NCBI GenBank assembly: GCA_910587025.1
Contig: CAJUKR010000051.1
Location: forward strand, 1 to 10,545
DNA: 10,545 bases
From: an uncultured Christensenellaceae bacterium
GTDB lineage: Bacteria > Bacillota > Clostridia > Christensenellales > Pumilibacteraceae
Reading direction: 5' to 3'
The notes under the pieces were generated by a model. That model made no database searches, had not been told where the DNA came from, and was given only the letters and a program-made list of their open reading frames with translations. Made by a program: the position numbers and the translations under genes. Each line of letters opens with the position of its first letter. Position 1 is the stretch's first letter. Shown one piece after another: positions 1 to 7,400 of this stretch.

Positions 1-71
1 GACGCAGCAAGACCGACGGCTATGACGTAGACAACTTCTATAACTTCTTCGACGAGCAGGAGAAAAAATAA
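1..71 (+). CDS. 3' end of an unidentified protein gene (partial)
   Basis: Frame 3 is open from the left edge and ends at TAA 69-71; the other two forward frames hit stops within the first 30 bases. The 22 visible residues are polar, with an aromatic/acidic patch (DNFYNFFDEQE) and a final Lys-Lys. This is too little to assign a family. In many Bacillota the gene before smpB encodes ribonuclease R, whose C-terminus is often a charged tail, but nothing here demonstrates that. A strong terminator follows 16 bases after the stop, so this is the last gene of its transcription unit. Confidence 0.6.
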   Translation, partial: RSKTDGYDVDNFYNFFDEQEKK

Positions 72-87
72 AAATCAACCGAAATGT

Positions 88-128
88 CGATCTCCCGAAA
101 GCCGTATTGCTTTCGGGAGATCGTTTTT
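88..128 (+). terminator. Rho-independent terminator of the upstream gene
   Basis: A perfect 14-bp stem pairs 88-101 with 110-123 around an 8-base loop (102-109) and is followed by five T (124-128). It sits right after the stop of the upstream partial gene and before the smpB promoter, so it should isolate smpB from upstream transcription. Confidence 0.93.
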
Positions 129-165
129 ATGCGCAAAATTCGCGGTTAATCAGGCTGTAAAGTGT

Positions 166-194
166 TTGCGTTTCGCAAATCAAAGTAGTATAAT
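166..194 (+). promoter_or_regulatory. Predicted sigma-A promoter of smpB
   Basis: A perfect -10 box TATAAT lies at 189-194. A weak -35 (TTGCGT, 166-171) stands 17 bp upstream. The expected start of transcription is about 200-202, only 3-5 bases before the smpB ATG at 205. A short inverted repeat, TTTGCG-TTT-CGCAAA (165-179), overlaps the -35 and could be an operator or chance. The -10 is convincing; the -35 is not strong. Confidence 0.65.
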
Positions 195-204
195 ATTCAA
201 GGTC

Positions 205-645
205 ATGGGCGCGATCGAAAATAAAAAAGCATATTTCGATTATGAGATAATCGAAAAATTCGAAACGGGGATAGAGCTTGTCGGCAGCGAAGTCAAATCG
301 GTGCGCGCGGGTCATGTAAATCTCCGCGATTCGTTTTGCTTTGTGGAAGGAAGCGAGCTGTTTCTGAAGAACTGCCGCATTTCGGCATACGACAAATCGT
401 CTGCGTTTACTCCCGACGAGCTTCGCAGTCGAAAGCTCCTGATGCACAAATCGGAAATACGTCGCCTTATAGGCAAGTCGCGGGAAAAGGGCTGGTCGGT
501 CATTCCGCTTCGCATGTATTTCAAAGGCAGGCTCGTGAAGCTCGAAATCGCGCTTGCCAAAGGAAAGAAGACGTACGATAAAAAACAAACGATCAAAGAA
601 CGCGACGTGGCGCGCGATATGGAACGGCAGATCCGTTCTCTTTGA
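205..645 (+). CDS. smpB: SsrA-binding protein SmpB (tmRNA cofactor)
   Basis: SmpB binds the tRNA-like end of tmRNA and delivers it to stalled ribosomes for trans-translation, which tags the nascent peptide and frees the ribosome. The 146-residue product matches the family throughout: an N-terminal NKKAYFDYEI segment, then GSEVKSVRAGHVNLRDSF, the RSRKLLMHKSEI helix, and the basic tail ALAKGKKTYDKK with KERD and R-rich residues, as expected for the C-terminus that enters the mRNA channel. Length is normal. ATG 205 is chosen because family alignment starts there and because an upstream in-frame TTG at 166 lies within the -35 region. The only Shine-Dalgarno-like bases (AAGG, 199-202) are too close to the ATG. 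No ssrA gene is visible nearby, although the two are often neighbours. Confidence 0.96.
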   Translation: MGAIENKKAYFDYEIIEKFETGIELVGSEVKSVRAGHVNLRDSFCFVEGSELFLKNCRISAYDKSSAFTPDELRSRKLLMHKSEIRRLIGKSREKGWSVIPLRMYFKGRLVKLEIALAKGKKTYDKKQTIKERDVARDMERQIRSL

Positions 646-734
646 CAGAATAACGATAAGCGGGGAAGAACTTTTTGCAATACATTTTTTAAGTCGCAGA
701 CCGATGTTTCGCGGTTTGCCAAAGGACAGATGAT

Positions 735-2147
735 ATGTTTGACGGAGTTCTCGGTTTCGTGATGGCGCTTGCCATCGTAATGATCTCTACAAAACTGTGC
801 GGAATGCTCGCACGTTATTTCGGCTTGCCGCAGGTGCTCGGCTATATAGTGGCGGGCATACTCATAGGGCCGGCGCTTTTCGGTTTACTCGGGTTCTCGT
901 TGATCGGTTTTCACGGCAGCGACGTTGCGAGTTTTATCGCACTCGACGAGTTCTCGCTCGACGGACACGATAATTTTACCGTGCTTGACGTATTTTCCAA
1001 GATCGGCGTTATACTCATGATGTTTTCGGCGGGACTGGAAACGAATATAGACGACCTGAAAAAGACGGGCGCGCTTGCGACCGTTGTCGCCGTAGCCGGT
1101 GTCGCCATACCTATGATACTCGGCGCCGTAATTTCGATACCTTTCCTTTCGAGCGGAGTTATCGGCGGTTTTACGGAAGTCATTCAGGGCGTGTTCGTCG
1201 GGACGATACTTACCGCGACGAGCGTCGCGATCACGGTATCGGTGCTTAAAGAGCTGGGCAAGATCAATACGCGTATCGGCACGACACTTGTTTCGGCGGC
1301 GATCATAGACGACGTAATAGGCATGGTGGTGCTCTCCGTAGTCACCAGTCTCGGCACGACCGGAGCGGCGGACGCAACGGGCTTCGAGTGGTTCAAATCG
1401 CAGTGGTGGGGCACGATCATCATGATAATCGCGTTCTTCGCCGTGGCTATCGCGTCGGGCATCGGTTTGCACTTCCTGTTTCAGTGGATGGACAAAAAAT
1501 GGCCGAATACGCACAGACTTCCCATACTCGGACTGGCGACATGCTTCGTCTATTCTTTCATCGCAGAGGAGATCTTCGGCGTCGCCGACATCACAGGCGC
1601 ATACCTTGCGGGCGTAGTGCTTTCGACGGTCAACCGCATGGCGGCGTACACGGGTCGCAAAATCGAAGTCAATAACTATATGATATTCGGACCGGTTTTC
1701 TTTGCCGCAATAGGTATCAATATGAATTTCGGCGGACTGTCGGGCTGGCTGATACTTTTCGCCGCGGCGTTTGTGGTCGTCGGACTGCTCGGAAAGATCA
1801 TCGGTTGCGGCGCGGTTATCAGGCTGAATAAAGGCACGTGGCGCGAGGCGGGCATAACGGGCGTCGGAATGATGGCGCGCGGAGAGGTGGCTCTGATCGT
1901 TACGAACAAAGGCATCGAGGCGGGAATAATTCCTTCCGACCTCATGATCATGACCGTACTGCTTATTCTGTTCTCGTCGATCATGACGCCCATTCTTCTC
2001 AAAAAGTTATTCGGCGGGCATGTCGAACCGAAGACGCTTTCGGTCGAAACCGAGTCGGGTAATGCCGAACTTTCGGGCGGAGAGGAAAGCGTTACGAACG
2101 TCGATGCCGTAAAAGCCGCGACGGAAGATCGCGCGGAAAACAAATAA
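735..2147 (+). CDS. CPA2-family cation:proton antiporter (KefB/NapA-like)
   Basis: A 470-residue integral membrane protein with about 12-13 hydrophobic segments. It should exchange Na+ or K+ for protons across the cytoplasmic membrane. Family marks include the N-terminal LPQVLGYIVAGILIGP, the segment FSKIGVILMMFSAGLETN, the discontinuous-helix region TATSVAITVSVLKELGK, and the paired aspartates D192-D193 in AAIIDDVIG, the cation/proton site of electrogenic CPA2 antiporters. Later come GVADITGAYLAGVVLS and GMMARGEVALIV. After the last membrane segment there is only a short acidic tail (about residues 430-470) and no RCK/TrkA-N nucleotide-binding domain, unlike full KefB/KefC. An RBS (AAAGGA, 721-726) stands 8 bases before the ATG. 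It follows smpB by 89 bases with no terminator or clear promoter between, so read-through from smpB is likely. Which cation it moves cannot be told from sequence. Confidence 0.9.
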   Translation: MFDGVLGFVMALAIVMISTKLCGMLARYFGLPQVLGYIVAGILIGPALFGLLGFSLIGFHGSDVASFIALDEFSLDGHDNFTVLDVFSKIGVILMMFSAGLETNIDDLKKTGALATVVAVAGVAIPMILGAVISIPFLSSGVIGGFTEVIQGVFVGTILTATSVAITVSVLKELGKINTRIGTTLVSAAIIDDVIGMVVLSVVTSLGTTGAADATGFEWFKSQWWGTIIMIIAFFAVAIASGIGLHFLFQWMDKKWPNTHRLPILGLATCFVYSFIAEEIFGVADITGAYLAGVVLSTVNRMAAYTGRKIEVNNYMIFGPVFFAAIGINMNFGGLSGWLILFAAAFVVVGLLGKIIGCGAVIRLNKGTWREAGITGVGMMARGEVALIVTNKGIEAGIIPSDLMIMTVLLILFSSIMTPILLKKLFGGHVEPKTLSVETESGNAELSGGEESVTNVDAVKAATEDRAENK

Positions 2148-2205
2148 AGGGCGGCATGACGTAAAGAATATTTACGGGAAAAAGGGTGCACGGTAAATTT
2201 CGGTA

Positions 2206-2234
2206 TTGACAAATGCGTTTTTCGGTGGTATAAT
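2206..2234 (+). promoter_or_regulatory. Consensus sigma-A promoter of the two-component operon
   Basis: A perfect -35 TTGACA (2206-2211), exactly 17 bp, and a perfect -10 TATAAT (2229-2234). Transcription should start near 2241, giving a leader of about 55 bases before the regulator gene. No LytTR-type repeats are visible upstream, so autoregulation is not supported; the core elements suggest constitutive expression. Confidence 0.93.
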
Positions 2235-2250
2235 CAAAATGAAAAACGTT

Positions 2251-2270
2251 GCCGAAAGTCGATTTTCGGC
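2251..2270 (+). other. Hairpin in the 5' leader of the response regulator gene
   Basis: GCCGAAA (2251-2257) pairs perfectly with TTTCGGC (2264-2270) around a 6-base loop. It lies between the promoter and the RBS and is not followed by a T-run, so it is not an obvious terminator. It may stabilise the mRNA or tune translation; no known riboswitch fold is recognised. Confidence 0.45.
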
Positions 2271-2295
2271 CGATTGAAATTAAGGTGTGGCGGAA

Positions 2296-2997
2296 ATGAT
2301 AAACATAGCGGTAGTCGAGGATAACGATCGTGAGCGCGAAATACTTGTCGGTTATCTGACAAAGTTTTCTTCGCAATTTTCGATAGAAGTATTTTCGTCT
2401 GCCGTTATTTTTTTGACCGAATATACGCCGAAATACGATATAGTATTCATGGATATAGATATGCCTGGGCTCGACGGCATATCGGCGGCTGCAAATATGA
2501 GAAAGGTAGACGACAGAACATGTCTCATATTCGTCACGAATCTTGCGAAATATGCCATAAAGGGTTATGATGTGCAGGCGTTCGACTTTATAGTCAAGCC
2601 GTTTACGTATGCGAATTTCACCGTAAAACTCATGCGCGCTCTCAATCACGTCAAGACGAATTCGGAAAAGGAAGTATTGGTCAAAACTTCGGGCGGCGGA
2701 CTTTCTCGTATCGCAGTAAATAACGTCAAGTATGTCGAGATACGCGCGCATAAACTCACGTATCATCTTGTGGATAAAGAAGTCGTTTCTTACGGAACGC
2801 TCAAGGACGCGGAAACTCTCATAGACGACGAATTGTTTGTCAGGTGCAATACCTGTTTTTTGGTGAATCTGCGCTTTGTCGACGCGATAAAGAATAATTG
2901 CGCCGTAATCGGCGGCGAGAGTCTTCTCATAAGTTATCCGCGTCGGGTCGAATTCAAAAAAGCGCTTACGGATTATCTTTGCGGGGCAAGGCAATGA
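2296..2997 (+). CDS. LytTR-family DNA-binding response regulator (AgrA/LytR type)
   Basis: A 233-residue two-domain regulator. The N-terminal receiver (about 1-120) has the acidic pair E8-D9, the phosphoacceptor D53 in FMDIDMPGLDG, the switch threonine T81 in IFVTN, and K101 in FIVKPF. The C-terminal LytTR domain (about 130-230) carries NNVKYVEIRAHKLTYHL, a strand-rich middle with DDELFVRCNTCFLVNLRFVD, and the terminal YPRRVEFKKAL helix. LytTR domains bind pairs of 9-bp direct repeats. ATG 2296 is chosen over GTG 2287 because AAGGTG (2282-2287) is spaced 8 bases from this ATG but would overlap the GTG, and because MINIAVVEDN is a normal receiver start. The gene overlaps the downstream kinase by ATGA, implying translational coupling. 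Its likely target is the repeat pair upstream of the GH3 gene. Confidence 0.95.
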   Translation: MINIAVVEDNDREREILVGYLTKFSSQFSIEVFSSAVIFLTEYTPKYDIVFMDIDMPGLDGISAAANMRKVDDRTCLIFVTNLAKYAIKGYDVQAFDFIVKPFTYANFTVKLMRALNHVKTNSEKEVLVKTSGGGLSRIAVNNVKYVEIRAHKLTYHLVDKEVVSYGTLKDAETLIDDELFVRCNTCFLVNLRFVDAIKNNCAVIGGESLLISYPRRVEFKKALTDYLCGARQ

Positions 2998-4334
2998 TAA
3001 GCTATTTTTTATTCTATCGTCCGGTATTTATGACTCAGCTTCTGATAGCCGAGTTCCTGTTTACGTGCAGACTGAAAAAGCGCAAGCTGTTCTGGCTGAG
3101 ATATTCGGCGTCGCTTGCGCTGTGTCTTTTATTTGCGCTGTTCGTGCCGTTTTATCCGAATTCCGCTATCGGGCTCAGCCTTGTGTTCATAGCGATGTTT
3201 TCGCTTACGTTCGTTTTGGATCTTTTTGTGTTCGATGTTACGGTGCCGGAGCTTCTGATGTGTCTTTCCGCCGCTTATACCGTACAGCATTTCGCTTATT
3301 GTATAAGCAATTGTATGTTGCTCCTGACCGGTCTTAACGCGAACGTTTACGGCGTGTACACCGAAGAAGTGACCGTAAGCGGCGTTTTGCCGATAAATCA
3401 GGTGTTCGGATATATCATAACGTTTATGTTGTACTATCTTTCGTATTATCTGTTCTATCTGTTTTTCGGTCGTCGTATCGGAAAGAACGAACTTATATTC
3501 CTCAAAAATCCGTTGCTTTTGGTCATAAGCGTGATTGCGATAGTTTTTTCCGTATTCGTAAACGCGTTCGTCGTGTACGGTACGATGAACGGCGAGCTTA
3601 TTATAGCGGTCAATCTATACAACGCGGTATGTTGCGTCTTTATAGTTTTCGTACTTTACGGTACCGTAAGCAAAATAAAGACTAATACGGAATTGTCCGT
3701 CGTAAAGGGAATACTCAAAAAGGCTGAGGAGCAGTACAAGATAAGCCAGAGTACGATCGAAACGCTCAATATCAAGTGTCATGATATGAAACAACAGATC
3801 CGTCGGATAGGCGCGACGAATGCCATGGACGAAACGGCTATCGCCGAGATTTCGGATGCGATTGCCGCGTACGACGCAAATATCGAAACGGGAAACAAAC
3901 CGCTCGACGTCATACTCACAGAAAAGAGCGGCGTGTGCAACAAGGAAGGCATTGCGTTTTCGTGCAACACGGACGGCAGGCTTCTTTCGTTTATGAAAGA
4001 AGCCGAAATTTACAGTCTTTTCGGAAACGCAATAGACAACGCCATAGCCGCGGTCGTTTCCCTCGACAAGGACAAGCGTTGCATAGGCGTCAACATCGGC
4101 AGGGTAAAGGAATTCGTGACGGTAAACGTATACAATTATTTCGAGGGCGAACTGAGATACGGTGTGGACGGACTTCCCAAGACGAGCAAAGGCGACGAAG
4201 TGAATCACGGTTACGGGCTTAAAAGTATAAGGTATATAGCAAGCAAATACGATGGCAATATGTCTGTCAGGGCGGACGGAAATTTATTCAATCTCAATAT
4301 CATATTTCCATGCGGCACGGACAGCGAAAGTTGA
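2994..4334 (+). CDS. Sensor histidine kinase, HPK10/AgrC-like, GHKL ATPase
   Basis: A 446-residue membrane sensor kinase, cognate to the overlapping LytTR regulator. Residues 1 to about 230 form six or seven hydrophobic segments with very short loops, so the membrane domain itself is the likely sensor, as in AgrC-type receptors. A coiled linker (about 230-262) leads to the phosphoacceptor H263 in the motif KCHDMKQQI. The C-terminal GHKL ATPase has an N-box, N345-AIDN349, and a glycine box, HGYGLKSIRYIASKYDG (from 405). The final domain resembles GHKL_5 of the quorum-sensing and Cit-like kinases. The start ATG 2994 overlaps the regulator's TGA; a longer in-frame reading upstream lies entirely inside the regulator gene. 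The ligand is unknown, and no agrB/agrD-like genes are in the window. No hairpin terminator follows, so some read-through into the GH3 gene is possible. Confidence 0.93.
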   Translation: MISYFLFYRPVFMTQLLIAEFLFTCRLKKRKLFWLRYSASLALCLLFALFVPFYPNSAIGLSLVFIAMFSLTFVLDLFVFDVTVPELLMCLSAAYTVQHFAYCISNCMLLLTGLNANVYGVYTEEVTVSGVLPINQVFGYIITFMLYYLSYYLFYLFFGRRIGKNELIFLKNPLLLVISVIAIVFSVFVNAFVVYGTMNGELIIAVNLYNAVCCVFIVFVLYGTVSKIKTNTELSVVKGILKKAEEQYKISQSTIETLNIKCHDMKQQIRRIGATNAMDETAIAEISDAIAAYDANIETGNKPLDVILTEKSGVCNKEGIAFSCNTDGRLLSFMKEAEIYSLFGNAIDNAIAAVVSLDKDKRCIGVNIGRVKEFVTVNVYNYFEGELRYGVDGLPKTSKGDEVNHGYGLKSIRYIASKYDGNMSVRADGNLFNLNIIFPCGTDSES

Positions 4335-4352
4335 CGTTTCGACCGCATCCGC

Positions 4353-4388
4353 TAAGTTTATGTCGTAAATTATAAGTTTATGTCGTAA
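4353..4388 (+). promoter_or_regulatory. Tandem LytTR-type operator (two 16-bp direct repeats)
   Basis: The 16-mer TAAGTTTATGTCGTAA occurs exactly twice, at 4353-4368 and 4373-4388, offset by 20 bp (about two helical turns). The first nine bases of each, TAAGTTTAT, fit the known LytTR-domain consensus [TA][AC][CA]GTTN[AG][TG] at every position. The two 9-mers are 11 bp apart, close to the spacing of AgrA- and ComE-type sites. The second 9-mer ends 10 bp before the -35 of the GH3 promoter, a typical activator position. The repeats are directly visible; binding by the adjacent regulator is inferred. Confidence 0.85.
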
Positions 4389-4391
4389 GTA

Positions 4392-4420
4392 TTGAACTCT
4401 TAAATATATTTTGTTATATT
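4392..4420 (+). promoter_or_regulatory. Predicted promoter of the GH3 operon
   Basis: A -35-like TTGAAC (4392-4397), a 17-bp spacer and a -10 TATATT (4415-4420). The -35 matches consensus at four of six positions and is weaker than that of the two-component operon, as expected for a promoter that needs an activator. Transcription should start near 4427. Confidence 0.75.
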
Positions 4421-4426
4421 CGGAAT

Positions 4427-4444
4427 GTCCGATGAAAATCGGGC
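4427..4444 (+). other. 5'-terminal hairpin with GAAA tetraloop
   Basis: A 7-bp stem (4427-4433 with 4438-4444, one G-T wobble) closes on GAAA, a GNRA-type tetraloop. It begins at or within a base or two of the predicted transcription start and ends 16 bases before the RBS. A 5'-end stem-loop of this kind could protect the mRNA from 5'-dependent decay. It is small, so chance is possible. Confidence 0.45.
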
Positions 4445-4473
4445 AAAACTAAATATATTCAAGGAGTGAGATA

Positions 4474-7400
4474 ATGAACAAAAAAATGAGCAATGAAAAG
4501 TTTCGCATCATTTTGTTGCCGATTATCGCTGTTCTTCTGATACTCGCGATAGTATTGCCTATCGTGGCGAACAGCTATTCGGCGACGCTCGACATGATTC
4601 TCGGCAGAGGCGCGCGTCATGTCGTGGAACTCGACGATGTTCCTGCGGAATCGACGCAGTATTACGACGCGAAGTTCCCGAATCCGGAAGCGGGCACTTT
4701 GCAGAACTCCGATCCTCCCACGGAGATCGAAGAAAAGTCGAGAAACGAAGCTGCGAAAACCGCGCTTAAAGTAACCGAAGAGGGCATAACTCTTCTCAAG
4801 AACGACGGCGTATTGCCGCTTAATAAGAACTCGAAAGTTACGCCGTTCGGTTATCGCTACCTCGTTCCCGTATGGGGCGGTGCGGGTTCGGCTTCGACGA
4901 ACATGAATTTCGATTATGTAGTTACCGCGGAAGAAGCGCTCGCCATGAATTTTTCGGTGAACGATACCGTGGTCTCGAAGATGAAGGGAGCGACGGCTAC
5001 GGAGTTCGTGGGCGATACGTCGAAAGCCCCGTCGGTTGCGACCTGGGGTGGTAATGACGGCGGTACGATGGGTATGCCGCCTTCTACCGACATGACGGTT
5101 TACGAGTACGAGCCGGGTATCTATGCCGGCACGGAAAGTTCGTGCGACGGCACGGTGGGCGTCGTATTTATCGGCAGACGCGGACAGGAAGGCGACGATC
5201 TTTGGGCGTTCCCGTATGTTGACAGCGGAGCGCAACACGAGCTTCAGCTTACGACGTACGAAAAGGATATGATCGCTTTCGCCAAAGCGAATTGCGATAA
5301 AGTGGTCGCGATATGCAACTTCTCCAACATCATGGAGATAGGCGAACTCGAAGAAGACGCCGGCATAAACGCTATTCTTTGGATAGGCAATCCCGCCGCG
5401 AAAGGTCTCGAGGCTATGTCGGAGATCATGGTCGGCGATGTGAATCCGTCGGGCAGAACGGTGAACGTATGGCTTAACGATATAACCGAAGATCCCGCGC
5501 ATATCAACGTAATGAACGGCACTTACGCGAACGGCGACATGGTATCGAAGAATTACTACGAGTACGAAGAAGGCATCTATATGGGTTATCGTTATTATGA
5601 AACCGCGGCTGCGGAAGCGGCGAAAGGCAATTATGCCGGTTTCGATTATGACGACGAGGTAGTATATCCTTTCGGTTACGGACTTCATTACGACAACGAC
5701 AAAGTGACGCAGGAACTTACCGAAGTGCGTCTCAGAGGAAGCAATCTTCATGTGAACGGCGTGATTAAAAACGATTCCTCCCGCGAAGTGAAAGAAACGG
5801 TACAGCTTTATATAGAAGCTCCGTATTACGCAGAGGGAAGCAAGATCGAGAAATCGGCGAAAGTCCTCGTCGACTTCGATAAGTATACCGTAGCCGCAAA
5901 TTCGAGCACGGAATTCGAGTTTGTCGTAGCGAGAGAAGATTTCGCGTCGTTCGACGGCGATTGTTATTATACGGAAAACGGCGGTTATGTGCTCGAGAAA
6001 GGCGAATATGTATTGCATCTCGGCAAAAACTCGCATGAAGATTGGGGAAGCGATAAATTCGTTATCGAAGAAACGCTTGCCTATGTTGACGCGGGCGCGA
6101 AGAACGCCGCTAAAGCGATCGGGAAGCGTCCGAGCGACGGCATCGTCGTCGAAAATACGTTTGACGACGTAAAGCGTTATATCGACGACGGTTATATGAC
6201 CGTCATGTCGAGAAGCGATTTCGAGGCTACGATGCCTACGACTGCCGCGATCGACAAGGTAGCGCCCGATTATATCGTAAAAGCGAATGCGGCGTACGAT
6301 AAGGACAACGACCCCGTTTCTGGCGTGAAGAATCCCGATGCAACGCTTTATAAAGCCGAGAAGCCGAAGTCGAAAGTCGATAACGGTCTGACGCTCAGCT
6401 CCATGCGCGGACTTGCTTACGATGATCCGCTGTGGGAAGATCTGCTCGACCAGATAGATTTCGATAAGAGAGACGAGATAAGCGCGGCGATAACGTACGG
6501 ACTGTATTCGACTCAGCCGCTAGAGGACATAGGTCTCATCCGCACCGGCGACAATGACGGACCTTTGGGACTTACGGCAACCTGGTCTGGTACGCAGGGT
6601 CACGTCGTGGCTTGCGCATGGGCAAGCGCTCCCATAACCGCGGCTACGTTCAATACCGATCTTATTTACGAAATGGGACTTGCTATCGGACAGGAAGGAC
6701 TGACGAACGGAATACAGGGCTGGTACGCTCCCGCCGTCAATCTCCACAGAAGCCCGTTCGGCGGCAGAAATTTCGAGTACTACAGCGAAGATCCCGTCGT
6801 ATCCGGTAAGATAGGCGCGGCGATGGTCTCGGGTACTCGCCAGAACGGTTTGTTCGCTCATATCAAGCATTTCGCGCTCAACGAAATGGATCATGCGCGC
6901 GGTAACGTTCAGGTATATGCGACCGAGCAGTCCATGCGTGAAATGTATTTGAGAGGATTCGAAATAGCCACAAAGACGGCGGAGTGCACCGAACAGGTTT
7001 ACGACGAAACGACGCGCGGACAAAAGACGGTTACCATTAAGGCGGCGGGCGCGTATATGACGTCCATGACCTTTATCGGACCGAAGTTTACCGGTGCAAG
7101 TTACGACCTTCTTACGACCGTGCTCAGAAACGAATGGGGATTCGAGGGCTTCGTAATAACCGACTTTACGAGCGGATCGAACAAGAGCAAGGACTGCGGT
7201 TATCAGGTCGGTAACGACCTTTGGATGGGTATGCGCGCGACTGCGCTCAACGACCTCGATACGGCTACGGCTCAGTGGTCGGTACGTCGTGCGATCAAGA
7301 ATATAGCTTACACGGTAGTGAACAGCTCTGCATATAACGGAGTCGCTCCCGGTTCGTACGCTTATTATGATATGTCGCCTTGGCGCATAGCGCTCATAAT

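Noticed and set aside
166..204. A longer smpB starting at TTG 166
   Set aside because: The extra 13 residues have no counterpart in SmpB proteins, and the TTG lies within the promoter -35, upstream of the predicted transcript.
646..734. tmRNA (ssrA) or a separate antiporter promoter between smpB and the antiporter
   Set aside because: The gap is too short for tmRNA, has no tRNA-like ends, and no -35/-10 pair with acceptable spacing was found.
2160..2176. Hairpin CGTAAA-GAATA-TTTACG after the antiporter as a terminator
   Set aside because: The stem is AT-rich, only 6 bp, and not followed by T residues.
2239..2277. A 12-codon leader peptide before the response regulator
   Set aside because: Its ATG falls at or upstream of the predicted transcription start, it has no RBS, and it shows no run of regulatory codons.
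2092..2994. A 300-codon minus-strand open frame opposite the response regulator
   Set aside because: It spans the intergenic promoter, has no recognisable domain and is antisense to a regulator with all catalytic residues. Treated as a shadow.
4459..6036. A 525-codon open frame on the minus strand opposite the GH3 gene
   Set aside because: It is rich in Arg/His/Tyr with no family motif and lies fully antisense to a well-supported GH3 gene. Long antisense frames arise from the strong codon bias here.
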